From Venturia oleaginea (lineage: Eukaryota > Ascomycota > Dothideomycetes > Venturiales > Venturiaceae), in assembly GCA_013176395.1 (NCBI GenBank), contig JABMLP010000005.1, forward strand, positions 372,001-436,000: a stretch of 64,000 bases of DNA. Direction: 5' to 3'. A program made the translations under genes and the position numbers. The notes beneath the pieces are model-generated. The model was given only the letters and a program-made list of their open reading frames with translations. It searched no databases and had not been told where the DNA came from. The first letter of the stretch is position 1, and each line of letters starts with the position of its first letter. This document shows, in pieces, positions 9,701 through 19,169 of this stretch.

Positions 9701-10820
9701 GGATTAGTGGCAATGGGTAGCGGTCCGATCGAGTGATTCGATTCAGTGCCCGATAGTCTACACACATCCGAATGCCTCCACCTGGTTTCCTTACAAATAA
9801 GACTGGGGCTGCCGCTGGTGAGTTGCTGGCGCGTATCCAGCCCTTGTCCATATAGTCCGAAAGTGTTTTTCGTAGGACTAATAGCTCTTCCCTCGACATG
9901 CCGTATAATGGGCCCCAAGGAACTTCTGCCTCGCGACCTTGTTCATCTCGTATCAATTCGATAACGTGATCGCGACCCTCTTGATGGGGCGCGATCTCTC
10001 CGTCTTCGTCGTCGAGAAAGGCATCAGCATGCTCTGCTATTTCTTCTGGTATCTCTTGTCGGATTTCTTCCTCAGTCTTTCTCTGTTTTCTTTCTGCTAA
10101 CTTGCTTAGGGCCTTGTTGATATCCGACATCGAGATAGCCAGCACTTGTGTACCATCCGGTCCATCTCTTCTCAACCGTCGCTGGGCCCTTCCAACAATA
10201 GCTGCAAATACAGATCCTGACACTAGACAAGCCGCCCGCACGTGAGCGAGCCGGTCTCGCGCTTTGGTGTTCTGTTCTAGCCACCCCTTTTCTCTTACCG
10301 TGATGCGCTGGGATCCTTGACCAATAAGCAGCTTTCTCTTAGCTGCTATATATCGCACCCAGTTTCTCTCTGCCCATGCCTTGCCTAGGATAATAGGGAA
10401 GCTCAATCCTTTCACTATATACCCATAGACTCGCTCTGCTCGACCATCAATGTCGATCGTAGCGTAGGTCATGTGCGTAATACGGAGGTCTTCTCCGTTC
10501 TCGTGGCTCTCTTTAGCCAGTGCCAATTGTTTGGTGTCAATTGGGATGCGCGGTAGACGATGTGTTTGGACACTCTTCTCGCTGAAAGCAGCATAAGGGA
10601 GGCAGCCGTTATCAAAGAAGGATTCGGTGAAAGAAGTTCCGTTGATCAAGGTATCTATCAAGAAGGGTGTACTTTCCATCCTATCCTTTGCTGCTTTGAT
10701 TTCTCTTATGCCTGGTAGCTTTGTAATGTCTTCGCCATGTACATCTACTTCAGACCCTCGTGCGCGACGATGCACAAGGGTAGCTAGTTTTCCGACTCTG
10801 ATGAGGCTTCCTGTAGGGAG
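6699..10820 (-). CDS. pol: Chromovirus Pol polyprotein (PR-RT-RH-IN-chromodomain)
   Basis: The frame opens after a TGA at 10821-10823 and overlaps the gag end, in the -1 frame relative to gag. The first in-frame ATG lies only just before the protease, so ribosomal frameshifting rather than a new start is likely. Visible domains: aspartic protease (DNGCLPYAAFS, with N in place of the usual S/T, and the later IILGKAW), reverse transcriptase (YMDD), RNase H (ECDCSGYALGG, TDHKNLRYF), and integrase with an HHCC finger (NCDVCGRTG) and the catalytic D (SIDFMTD), D (TSDRGSNW), E (GATERMNQEV). A C-terminal chromodomain follows (VERILRAEK, LIKWKGY). Chromodomains target such elements to particular chromatin. 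The length, about 1,370 codons, is usual for this group. No lesion seen. Confidence 0.92.
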   Translation of the reverse strand, partial: LPTGSLIRVGKLATLVHRRARGSEVDVHGEDITKLPGIREIKAAKDRMESTPFLIDTLINGTSFTESFFDNGCLPYAAFSEKSVQTHRLPRIPIDTKQLALAKESHENGEDLRITHMTYATIDIDGRAERVYGYIVKGLSFPIILGKAWAERNWVRYIAAKRKLLIGQGSQRITVREKGWLEQNTKARDRLAHVRAACLVSGSVFAAIVGRAQRRLRRDGPDGTQVLAISMSDINKALSKLAERKQRKTEEEIRQEIPEEIAEHADAFLDDEDGEIAPHQEGRDHVIELIRDEQGREAEVPWGPLYGMSREELLVLRKTLSDYMDKGWIRASNSPAAAPVLFVRKPGGGIRMCVDYRALNRITRSDRYPLPLIRETLRNLATARWYTKLDVRAAFHRLRIKHGDEWKTAFRTRFGLFEWLVTPFGLAGAPASFQRYINGVLRESLDICCSAYMDDVLIWSDGDYLDHMVKVNQILAKLKTAGLRLDLSKCEFAVQEVKYLGFIITAGEGIKVDPEKVAAIKEWEAPVNVTGVRSFLGFANFYRDFIDNFSELSDPLIKLTRKAVAFVWNKEHENAFQVLKELFISAPILAHWNPDLDTVLECDCSGYALGGTLSQKDMKGKLRPVAYFSRKLTAAECNYEIHDKELLAVIKSIEHWRGELRSVAAPFKVLTDHKNLRYFMTAQRLSERQARWSLILSEYQFQLEFRAGKLAQRPDALSRRHQDMPHDKNDERLQGRVAQLIKDEWLPPLSERTTETIAIQALICPVNTPNTSNSTWDVIREPQQNAGLDGRHQLTAENGQHRSTTRYGQNRSVAKGCDLFEKPELQLLWDRAIAEDQSYEAIHTAIVTGERSFPPELKLSVQLPECEVDDHGAVTRRGILWVPDWEPLRTTLVQQTHDSHVTGHPGRDSTLAILSRSFFWPQQYKTVRQFVRNCDVCGRTGIWRDKKRGLLKPLPIPARFHSELSIDFMTDLPAEENGPKYLMVITDRLLKSVTLEAMTTMSAKECAKRFLQCHYRYHGFPMALTSDRGSNWTGRFWRKLCELTKIEQRLSTAFHPQTDGATERMNQEVLRYLRAFIAYSQLDWPTLLPTAMLALNNRDSSVTGMSPFYLTHGYHAEPIQKVQRISPSNSPTADAETFVQRIEEAQEYAQAAMAWSQQKMENDANRSRQAAETLKKGDKVWLNLRNINTPQLSKKLSWTQAKYTVENQISPMVYELADLPSGIHNRFHVDLLRRAATDTLPSQESDDTQPPPLVPQTEETEAEFEVERILRAEKKRVGRGWVRQLLIKWKGYADPDWQPRSLFTEVEDLDRFEAEYGKGDGVGEDIGAQTGARRNRVAVASAFESATSWQKRCMAFVCLIIPPTTPSLVLHTR

Positions 10821-11878
10821 TCATCGGTATGCTGTGTGATTACCGCAGTGACCTGAGTCTTTGGACGTGTTGCTGGTCGGAATTCGCATACGTTCGGGTG
10901 GTGCTTGGGCTTCTTACAGCGCCCGCATTTGCCCGCTTGTATAAGTGCCAAGAACTCTGTTTGGGATCGCCATTTCGCTCTAGGTCGTCGGTCCTTCTTC
11001 GCATCCTTTCCGAGTGTATCGACCCGAGCTATCAGTGCTGCGATCTGCGCTGAAAGGGCGTTGATGCCAGTCATTTCGACATCGCCTTCTGCGTCACGAC
11101 TGACTGTTTGGGGTGATTGTGGCCTCCCTCGAGTCGTTGGCGTCTCCTTATCCGTACTTGGATAGCGGCGTTGGTGGAATAGAGCCTCTGTCTTCGTCGC
11201 GAAGTACTGTACATCTTTTACGTAAGTGTCGTAGTCGTCCCTGGACAATCGCACTGATTTCAAGGTCTGTTGGAGGGAGTAGTTGAGCGCGTTGTTCATG
11301 ATAGTGATCTTTGAGGCTCTTTGCGGCGCTAGGGATCCAGCTTGCGATGTCAGTTGTTCGAACTGCTGGCGGAAGTCTTCGAACGGTTGTCTGCTGCCTT
11401 GGCTAATCTTGTTCAGCTCGTCGAGAGCTTTAGCTTCCGCTTCATGATCTAAGAACTTGTCGTCCATATGCTTGATAAAGGACTCGGGTTCGTAGTTGTC
11501 ATGTTGCTCTCCATTGCTTAGCCATTGGATGACGCGTTGTTGTTTCTCTGTCGGAAGCCCGTTGAAGATGTTCGCGCATATTCCTTGATTGCTTCCAAGC
11601 TTCCCATTTTCAACAGTGATTTTTGTCTTGATCTGCCATCTGAACAGCGTGTAGTTGTCTCTTTTCCCGTCCCATTTAGGCCATGCAATAGCTTTTGCAC
11701 CGGTGTTCCCATCAACACTGACTGCGGTCAGAGCTGCCACCAATTGTTGTACGGTGTCAGGCGAATTTGCTCGAGCCATTGAGAGTTTGTCGATTCCTTG
11801 CGTAATGCTCGCGATTGGGTCGTCGTCGGTAGTAGGGGTGTAGGTTGTAGGAGTCGATAGGGTACTGTTGCTACGCAT
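10784..11878 (-). CDS. gag: Chromovirus Gag
   Basis: The start is the ATG at 11878; an open stretch with a GTG at 11887 precedes it. The protein is about 364 residues, has a helical capsid-like core (QRVIQWLSNG; KISQGSRQPFEDFRQQFEQL) and ends with one CCHC zinc knuckle (CGRCKKPKHHPNVC) for RNA packaging, followed by a short tail. The stop at 10784-10786 lies inside the overlap with pol, next to the sequence ggaaaac. It forms the virus-like particle core in the cytoplasm. The frame is intact. Confidence 0.9.
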   Translation of the reverse strand: MRSNSTLSTPTTYTPTTDDDPIASITQGIDKLSMARANSPDTVQQLVAALTAVSVDGNTGAKAIAWPKWDGKRDNYTLFRWQIKTKITVENGKLGSNQGICANIFNGLPTEKQQRVIQWLSNGEQHDNYEPESFIKHMDDKFLDHEAEAKALDELNKISQGSRQPFEDFRQQFEQLTSQAGSLAPQRASKITIMNNALNYSLQQTLKSVRLSRDDYDTYVKDVQYFATKTEALFHQRRYPSTDKETPTTRGRPQSPQTVSRDAEGDVEMTGINALSAQIAALIARVDTLGKDAKKDRRPRAKWRSQTEFLALIQAGKCGRCKKPKHHPNVCEFRPATRPKTQVTAVITQHTDDSLQEASSESEN

Positions 11879-11901
11879 CAAGTACACCTAGGTTTGTAAA
11901 G

Positions 11902-11912
11902 AACTGAATCTA
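11902..11912 (-). other. Self-complementary primer binding site
   Basis: Immediately inside the 5' LTR the minus strand reads tagattcagtt. The exact complement aactgaatcta lies in the same LTR (plus-strand positions 11966-11976). An 11-nt match to the element's own 5' transcript region, instead of to a tRNA 3' end, is the arrangement known from self-priming Tf1/sushi-type elements. Confidence 0.75.
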
Positions 11913-12088
11913 TATTACGGGACGGTAGCTGGAAAGACGCAGCATACTCGTAGCCAAAGATTGTTTAGATTCAGTTAAAGAGTGAAGGTATCTACAAACA
12001 GAGAACCTCAATGAGGTTCTTTCTCTATACTAGGCTCAATCAGGCTTAGGCTCTTAGCCTATACCAACCATGGGCCATGCCCATAACA
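11913..12088 (-). repeat. 5' LTR of chromovirus
   Basis: 176-bp LTR identical by eye to 6511-6686. If transcription starts at the self-priming segment (about 11976), U3 is roughly 112 bp and R+U5 about 64 bp. Confidence 0.9.
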
Positions 12089-12093
12089 AAACG

Positions 12094-13636
12094 AGCTAGG
12101 AATAGAATTTTGCGTACAATAAATCTTTTTTACGTCGTCGGAATAATCTAGAGAATAATCGATCTAAACTTCTCCGCAAATACCTCTATTGTGACGGGTT
12201 AAGATCATGCCTGGATACCAGGGAAAACCACCCAAATGTGCAATACAATCTAGCTAAGGAGAAAAAGATAGATACACGATTGCAAGCTCCTTTTGAAGGA
12301 GATGCCAAGCCATTCACATGCTTGCCACAGAGAGATAGGCAAAGCCTAGATGAAGGCCCAAGGGTCTAGCCCGTGACATCTATACTCCGCTCACGCAGAA
12401 AGCCAGTAAGACTACGTCGACGGTCTATAGTCGATAGTCCATAAGCCATGGTCGATGGTCGATGGTCGATGGTCGAGATTTCAAGGCTTAGAGGAGTTTC
12501 AGAGTAGGTATAGAGGAAGTTTAGAGAGAAGGAGAGGGAGGAGACTTCTGTGGAATATTTAGGGGGTTGCTCCAGAAATGGGACTTCGGAAGGTCTTATA
12601 GTACCGGATGAGTAAGAAATACGGAGAAAGGATTTTCCGCATTACGGCTCGCCACATGCATATGCGGGCCACTTGCCTATAAACTACGTTAATTGCAGGG
12701 GTAGTTTCATCCTTGAATGGAGGCCTTCGAGCCTACTTATTATTAGAACGTTTCCAAGAGAACTCGAGTCCCCGAGATAAGCTTGATATCGGCGGACTAG
12801 TAGTTGGGTGGGTGACCATCAGCGAATCCCCGCTGCTGTATGTTTTTTTTTCTCTGAGGCCATTGTTATCGATAGGGAAATGGGGATTCTTTTGCAAGGT
12901 GGATGCTCTTTTTTATGATATAGAGCTCGACGAAGAGCTCGCTAACATACGGAATAACTTAGTTACTAGTCATTTTGTTTTGATGGTTCAGGTTGAGATG
13001 TGGTGAGGTTTTTGGGAAATTGATAATCATTTTGAGATGAATATTTGAGACCAGGAGTACATTGAAGCATGCGAATATTGCTACCGATATTTGGCCGACA
13101 GAAAAGCATCTCGTCTCAATCTCAAATCATCCGGTGCTGACCTTGCGACGAGCGTTCATTACTCTCCTCATTTGCGGGACGCACTGTATTCGATGCACCT
13201 TCTCCAGATCCATCGCAATGCGACTCGAAACTCCAGCCTCGTCGAGAAATATTGCGATACCACGGATAACTGAGCCGCGGACGTCATCGAACCTGACTCC
13301 ATTGTTCTAAGGGAGGACGTGCTTCGATGAACGTCTCCACCACCAAAGCTTCCAGAAGAATCGTCCCCCGAACTTCCCCATCGAGAGGTCGAGCCCGGCC
13401 GGTAAGCAAGATGTTCGAATGGTGATGTAATAACGAGCCTCTGCGGCCTCGGGGGCCCATATGATGGCCGCTTCACGATCGATGTCTTTCTAGTTGCGTA
13501 AGTTTTGGGTCTTAGACACACGAGATAAAGAATGTGAGTTTGGGAAGTATAAGACCCAGCTAGTCGTGCTTGTGCCACTTATTGAAAGCTTACCTCTTCC
13601 CCCCTCATTGTCACTCCCACAACCTCATTCGCGGCC
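12094..13636. other. Gene-free flank
   Basis: No gene is supported. A short run of ggtcgat units occurs at 12449-12476. The last ~150 bp before 13637 are probably the promoter and 5' UTR of the nucleoside hydrolase locus. Open frames here are short and lack family features. Confidence 0.4.
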
Positions 13637-14810
13637 ATGAAGCTCTTTCAGACTGTTAGCTTTGCCCTTGCGGCGGCCTCAATATCGGCCTCATACTTAC
13701 CGAAGAAGAACGCCACAATCTCAGAAAAAAGATATGCCATTTTGGATAATGATTGGTCGGCTACAGGATTCATTCCCATGTTGATCACTTTGAACAGCGA
13801 CATCGAAATTTTGGCTCTTACTTCTTATAAGACTTTACCTCGAACCCATCAAGATCACAGGTCTAATTCTTCCTAGCAACCTCAGATTCATGGCAAAAGC
13901 AATGCGCCTATCACGCTCTAGCAACATTAGAAATTGGAAATATTTCCTGCATCCCTGTATATGAAGGCGCAACCTACCCCCTCATCAACACGTACGAACG
14001 ATTCCATGCCTGGGAAATGATCCATGGCGTCCTACCATGGGAGGGAGTCTTTGCACTCTACAACGCCACAGCAGAATCTCTTGGCTCAGACCCAACAGCC
14101 GACTCAACAAACGCAAACCGCATCTCCGCCTCCGCCTTCCTCGAGGGCTACCCAAACACCACATCCGTAGCAAACAAAAGCGCCGCCGCCTTCATGATTG
14201 AGCAAGTCCACAAATACCCAGGCCAAGTCTCCATCTGCGCCGCCGGCGCAATGACAAACATCGCCCTCGCTGTCCGTCTAGACGACCAATTCGCCTCTCT
14301 CGCCAAAGAATTGATAATCATGGGTGGTTACCTCGACGCCAATCTCCTCCAAGCAACAGGCACTCTAAACCAAGCCGACATCTCCTCCGACATAAATCTA
14401 ATGATCGACCCAGAATCCGCAAAATCGCCCTAACAGCTTCCTTCCCCTCCATCACCATCGCCGGCAATGTCGCCAACCAAGTCCTCTCCACCCAAGATTT
14501 CCTCGATGAGATATATGAAGTCCCTAATCCCTACACGAAACTGGTATACGAGCATTACGGTACTATATTCCCGTTTTGGGATGAGACGGCGGCGGCGATT
14601 ATGGTTGATCCTAGTTTGGCGACGAATACGAGTGTGGTGTATTTGGATGTTGATACGGCGTGTGGGAGTCCCAGTTACGGGAATATTCATGTTTATCAGG
14701 AGGCGTTAATGCCGCCGAATGTGAGGGAGGTGAATTATGTCAATGAGATTGATGCGGGGAGGTTTAAGGAGATGTTGAAGGAGGCTGTTCAGTTTCCGAA
14801 GAGTTGTTAG
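13637..14810 (+). pseudogene. Nucleoside hydrolase (IUNH family), decayed
   Basis: The ATG at 13637 starts a likely signal peptide (MKLFQTVSFALAAASISAS). The family N-terminal motif follows in the fungal form DNDW, and later WEMIHGVLPWEG and CAAGAMTNIALA. Enzymes of this family split ribonucleosides into base and ribose; a signal peptide suggests secretion. Exon 1 ends near 13826 and coding resumes at 13886 (SWQKQC). The expected GT donor there reads AT (ataaga). A second lesion is a missing A in the A-run at 14421-14424, which shifts the frame before ALTASFPSITIAG; the rest of the domain is readable to 14810. Two separate defects make a pseudogene more likely than a sequencing error, but the single-base run could be an assembly fault. 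Confidence 0.75.
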
Positions 14811-15357
14811 GGTAGATAGGATGATGATTATTAGATGAAGAAGTTTCCACGCGTTAAGTCCAAGGAAAATCGAAGTTGGTGAGGGAGTGAGTAGGTATTG
14901 TATTTCTTTTGGAATCTGGTCGTTTCTCGCCTTCATGGGAAGTCCCGTTAACTCAAGTCCTCGCGCTACATACTTCTACAATTACGAAGTTGCGGTATCC
15001 CTTCAAGCATCAACGAGTTCGAAAGGAATGTCGATCATCTTTAGTAAATTTCAAAGAGGTGTCTTGAACGATATCGATCTTGAGCCAGAAAAGTCTAACA
15101 GAGATGACATCGTGATTCCTGGAGGCCAGGCTGGCAGGCACTGAATCGATGAAGCCGTTGTGCTTGTGTCCTTCATCGTTGGTCCATTGTTTTCTCATCC
15201 AAGATTAGCGTAACATCGTGGTCTACCGTAAATCGCCATCGTTGATCTGAATCGAAATCAAGCTCACGAAACATCAGGACCCGGAACAATACGCAAGAGC
15301 GACTCCGTGATCGAATTCTCCTGTGGAGCAGAATACGACGCCATATCACTTTTCTCA
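14811..15357. other. Intergenic, convergent
   Basis: Lies between the convergent nucleoside hydrolase and DUF3176 genes. I see no coding region; 3' UTRs of both are expected here. Confidence 0.4.
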
Positions 15358-17510
15358 TCATGACCCGCTGTCCCATCTGTATAGCATCAGCGACAGAAGA
15401 GTACAAGGTGTTGAGTGGCAGAACTTGCCTAGACAGAGTCCCCCATCTTCGTCGACTAGGTCGAGCTTAGCTATCATACCTTTGGCGTCCTTGTTGGTCT
15501 CACTCTGCATATCTTGGTTTATACTGCTACGTTTCAGGCGGCCACTGAGCCCATGAAAGAGGACGGAGGTGAGACTGCTTTTCCATAGAGGTGTCGAGGA
15601 TGTCGTTGTCTTCATCCAGGTTATGCCGAGGAAGAGCATTGCAAGCATCTGTGCTGCAATAATGGGAATGACCCACGGCCATCGGACGCGGAAGACAGGT
15701 TGATTTGAGGCCTTGAACCCCGGAAAACTACTCTCTCGGCCAGCAGAAGTATTTCGCATATGATTCGTTATACTGGCGGCCAGATTTTCAAAGAGTGTTG
15801 TTGTCTTTCCGAATTCGCGATTGTTCCACATGACCTGCATAATTTCCGGTGTGTATTGAAGATCTTCGGTACCTGGTAACAATCTCACCATACCACTGAC
15901 GCCTGGCATGACTTGCTCGTGCTGCAGTGATTTGCCGTCCGGGCTGGGCCCATTGTACCATAATGTGCCGTCGTCGAGTGCTCGGTTGATGTAGTAGACC
16001 AAGCCTGCGAAACCTGCTTGGGATATATTGAATAGACCATGGGGAGGAGATTTGTTTGATGATCTCAACGCAAGGTCAGTCCTTTGATTTTCAAGGTCGA
16101 GATACTCCAATAAAGAAGGCCCAGTGAGTTCTAGGGTTTGCACTGTAGTGTTTTTGATCTGATACGAGTCTGAGACTTTTGTCCACGGAACCTCTTCCGA
16201 CGTCTCGCTCACTTTTCCTCCCTTGACCTCGGTGTTGAATTCCTTGATACATAGATAGAGACCACACTCTGTTCCATGAATTGTATCGTTTGTCCAATTA
16301 GAATATCGAAAGGTATCATCCAGATCTGCCCATAAGAAGGCCATACTGCTGAGAAACGTTGACGTAGTGTTGAAGCTTGCGGAGCTCTGAGCGTCCCAAT
16401 TACATTGTGCAGTCATTGTGATTCTTTCCGTCGACTTGTCAGTTTTGTAATCCACAGGATTGTTAATGGTTATCGATGGGGTTGTGCGCAAGTTATAGTA
16501 TTTCAGGTCTACGCCGAGCTTCACGCCTTTTGGATCCTGGAACCACGAAGCTTGAACTGCTGTTTTCTTCCTGATGCCGGAAAATTTGTTTTTCGTCAAG
16601 TCTTTGAGTATTAGCATGGTAGCCTTGGAGGGTCGCACAACAACACACCATTGCATTTGCTACAAACTGCAAGAGACTGGTAGCGATCCCATTTGCAATT
16701 TCCGCCACGGCAGACTGCTGTGATCTGTTGCGTAATATCATCGTAGCTTGTCGTTAGGCCTGCGGCGATAGCCGAAATAGTCTCATAGCCAACACGTGGT
16801 GCTTTAGCTGATTTCACTTGACCCCAGGTCAAAACGGGATCTGCCTTCGTCAACTCGTGCTTTTACTTTAACCAGGTGTGAAATTTGGAGACTTACATCG
16901 GATAAGCCCAGCAAAAGTCGTCGATATTTTAGCCGCATCCCATCGAGTGGCAAGAGGAGCTTTTGTTTCAGGGCTTGATGCCCAAATGAAATTGTCCCAG
17001 GACGGCACTTCGATGGTAATCACTTGCTGAATGGTTGGGTCAAGCACTGCCGTCAAAATGACAGCAACACAACCGATCCACATAAAAGACCTAACCCCAT
17101 CAGACTGTCCATCGTAGATTTGGGAGGAATACATACAACTTTTTCCGCCGAAAGAAAAACCTCCACGTCGTCTTGATCAGTAGCCGCACCGATCCAACAG
17201 GCCCTCGTGATGCCTCATTAATGAGTTCGAAATCCGTCAGTGGTTGAAGCTGCTGTTTGAACCAGATCCACTTGTATTGGCCTAAGCTGGCCGCCATGAC
17301 CAGAAGGATCATGCTCCGTGCATGAGTTGTAAGAGTAGAGACTGCAGCATTGAGCGTGACGTTGTTCCATTTACGATTCGGGGTTCCGTCGAAACGATAA
17401 AGCAGCCAACAAATCCCAACAATGGATCCGGAACACAGGAAAAGTGCAGCACACTCGGCGAGCCAAAGGTCAGGCGAGCGTTCCAGACAGCGTCTGATCG
17501 CTGCTCGCAT
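15358..17510 (-). CDS. DUF3176 family membrane protein
   Basis: Four predicted exons: 17510-17161, 17090-16897, 16816-16649 and 16601-15358. Introns have GT-AG ends, and phases agree. Exon 1 carries hydrophobic segments and the family signature FELINEASRGPVGS. Exon 2 has a further membrane segment (MWIGCVAVILTAVLDP, QQVI). Exon 3 carries the GNCKWDRYQSLAVCSKC motif that follows DUF3176. The long exon 4 is an extracellular-looking, N-glycosylation-rich region closed by a membrane helix (VIPIIAAQMLAMLFLGITW) and a cytoplasmic tail. The function of the family is not known; it is widespread and multicopy in filamentous ascomycetes. The acceptor of intron 2 could instead be at 16807. No lesion seen; a further 5' exon cannot be excluded. 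Confidence 0.8.
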
Positions 17511-18767
17511 AGTGCTGTGAATGATGTGTTGGAACTTGTGATCAGAACGACTTTAGAGATGTAACCGCCTTTGTTTAGTGGGATAACACTGGACCTTTTA
17601 TTCGCATCTCACCAAAGCCCCTGCAATCATCCGGTTCATCGGACCCGATGGCCAGGATGGATGAAGGTTTTGGTCTGGAGCTTCACGTAGCCAGTCCGAT
17701 GGATGGATGATTGCAAGGGCAGGAATAGGCGTTCCGGGAAGAGAGTGCGTTTCTCGGAGGTGGCAGGAATGTTCGATCCCCCTGATCCTGCATGAGCCAC
17801 CACCACTTGGCAATGGCTGCTCAGCCTCTAGACGCGTATAATTATCAAGTTGCGGCCTCCCGATCTTTCGCACTTCTGGCCATGATTGGATGATGTGTGG
17901 CACACGGCCAAGCACGGCAGCAGTCTTGATGGAGGTGAGGTTTCGCAACATTGGAGGGATACGGTCGGCGAGGTCGACTGGTATGCGCTTGGTTCTCCAG
18001 AAGCGAGCGTTGCCTCAGACCTAGGCGTACTAGGTAGCGACAACGAAAAGTAAGCAACTCACCGGAAGTTGCCAACATATGTGTGACACAAATTGGAAAT
18101 GATAGTCGTGTGCCTCGTATTATGTTGGTAGCTCATTGGCCTGATGAGTGTGCATCAACCATCCCGACAGCTCGATTTCGCCATCTTTTTGAGATAGCTA
18201 CGCGCCTTTATGATGTTCATTGTTGCACAACTTACCAGAAATCCAGAACTTCGCCGCAATGGCGCTTGTTTTTAGCATAGGTATTCTCTTGAATGACGAA
18301 AAGGAATTCTGGAGCACCATCATGGTTCAATTGTTGTCGTATTATTCTAGTATATATCACTTGTGTAGGTGCGCCTAGAGATGAAAGTTGAAGCTCTTGC
18401 CTCAACCTCATGTTTGACGTCTCTGTTGACATCCCATCTAATCTAATTATCTGGCTTGCCGAAAAGTGCCTTCCTTGTGTCGTAGGTATACTTGAGATCG
18501 AGATGCCAGTAGTTGGGGGTGTTAAACATCTTGAGATGGGAATGTCTTGGCATCATATGAAGTTCATATACTACACACTGAGGATCTGCGATAACCTCAT
18601 ACATTCACTTCTAGAAGTTTCTACAGTTATGTGTATATAGTCAGGCTTTATGCCATCACTTAAGACAGTGAGCCATTCAATCTTTTTGATCCCTCTACAA
18701 GCTGTTTCTCAAGTGTCCAATGAATACTTGGCCTGCACCATCATATTTCATCAGGGGGCAGTTGGCT
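17511..18767. other. No recognised gene
   Basis: Contains only short frames without recognisable domains. The first part probably holds the promoter of the DUF3176 gene. Confidence 0.4.
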
Positions 18768-19136
18768 TGTTGACCAACCACGCCTCATCCAACACCTTCA
18801 CCACCTCATCGGGCAATGGTCCCTTCTCGAGATCCCTCAAGTTGCCTTCGAGCTGCTGCAATGAAGAGACACAATGATGATGCCGTCATTACCATCCTTA
18901 ATATTCAATGCCGAGTGATGGACACACCATTGCAATGCCGTCTCGATCAATGTAAGGTTGTGCTTCTCCGCGACAGGTTGTATCAGGCGGAGAGCGTCAA
19001 AGGTGGCGTCCTTGAAGTAACGTTCGCGATACATGCCACCCATACGTCCGACTGAATCGCTGAATCGGCCTTCTGTTGGTACTTCATCAAGCTTGAATTT
19101 ACCGCTGAAGAGACCACCGGATCGAGAGATGGACAA
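18768..19136 (-). pseudogene. Aldo-keto reductase remnant (AKR7-like), C-terminal part only
   Basis: The minus strand encodes GGLFSGKFKLDEVPTEGRF, YRERYFKDATFDAL and ETALQWCVHHSAL, the C-terminal third of an aflatoxin-aldehyde-reductase-like AKR. A frameshift near 18880 puts the end (LRDLEKGPLPDEVVKVLDEA) in another frame. The N-terminal two thirds, with the catalytic tetrad, are absent: homology stops at about 19130, where the transporter frame on the other strand begins. Rearrangement remnant. Confidence 0.7.
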
Positions 19137-19169
19137 CCGGGTGCCTACGATTCACCTCCGCGGCCGACG

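Larger units (their letters stand above)
6511..12088 (-). mobile_element. Complete Ty3/gypsy chromovirus
   Basis: The element is bounded by two direct 176-bp LTRs (6511-6686 and 11913-12088) that I read as identical. The 5-bp target duplication aaacg lies at 6506-6510 and 12089-12093. Gag and pol are on the minus strand, with a primer site next to the right-hand (5') LTR and a purine tract next to the left-hand one. Pol has the domain order protease, reverse transcriptase, RNase H, integrase, chromodomain. No internal stop interrupts either frame. Identical LTRs and open frames point to a recent insertion that is probably still competent or was until lately. Confidence 0.92.

Noticed and set aside
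10784..10823. Gag-pol frame break as a mutation
   Set aside because: Identical LTRs, both frames open, and a -1 overlap with the usual geometry suggest programmed frameshifting.
17598..18078. Minus-strand frames of 71-117 codons upstream of the DUF3176 gene
   Set aside because: No domain, and no splice connection to the DUF3176 exons could be shown.
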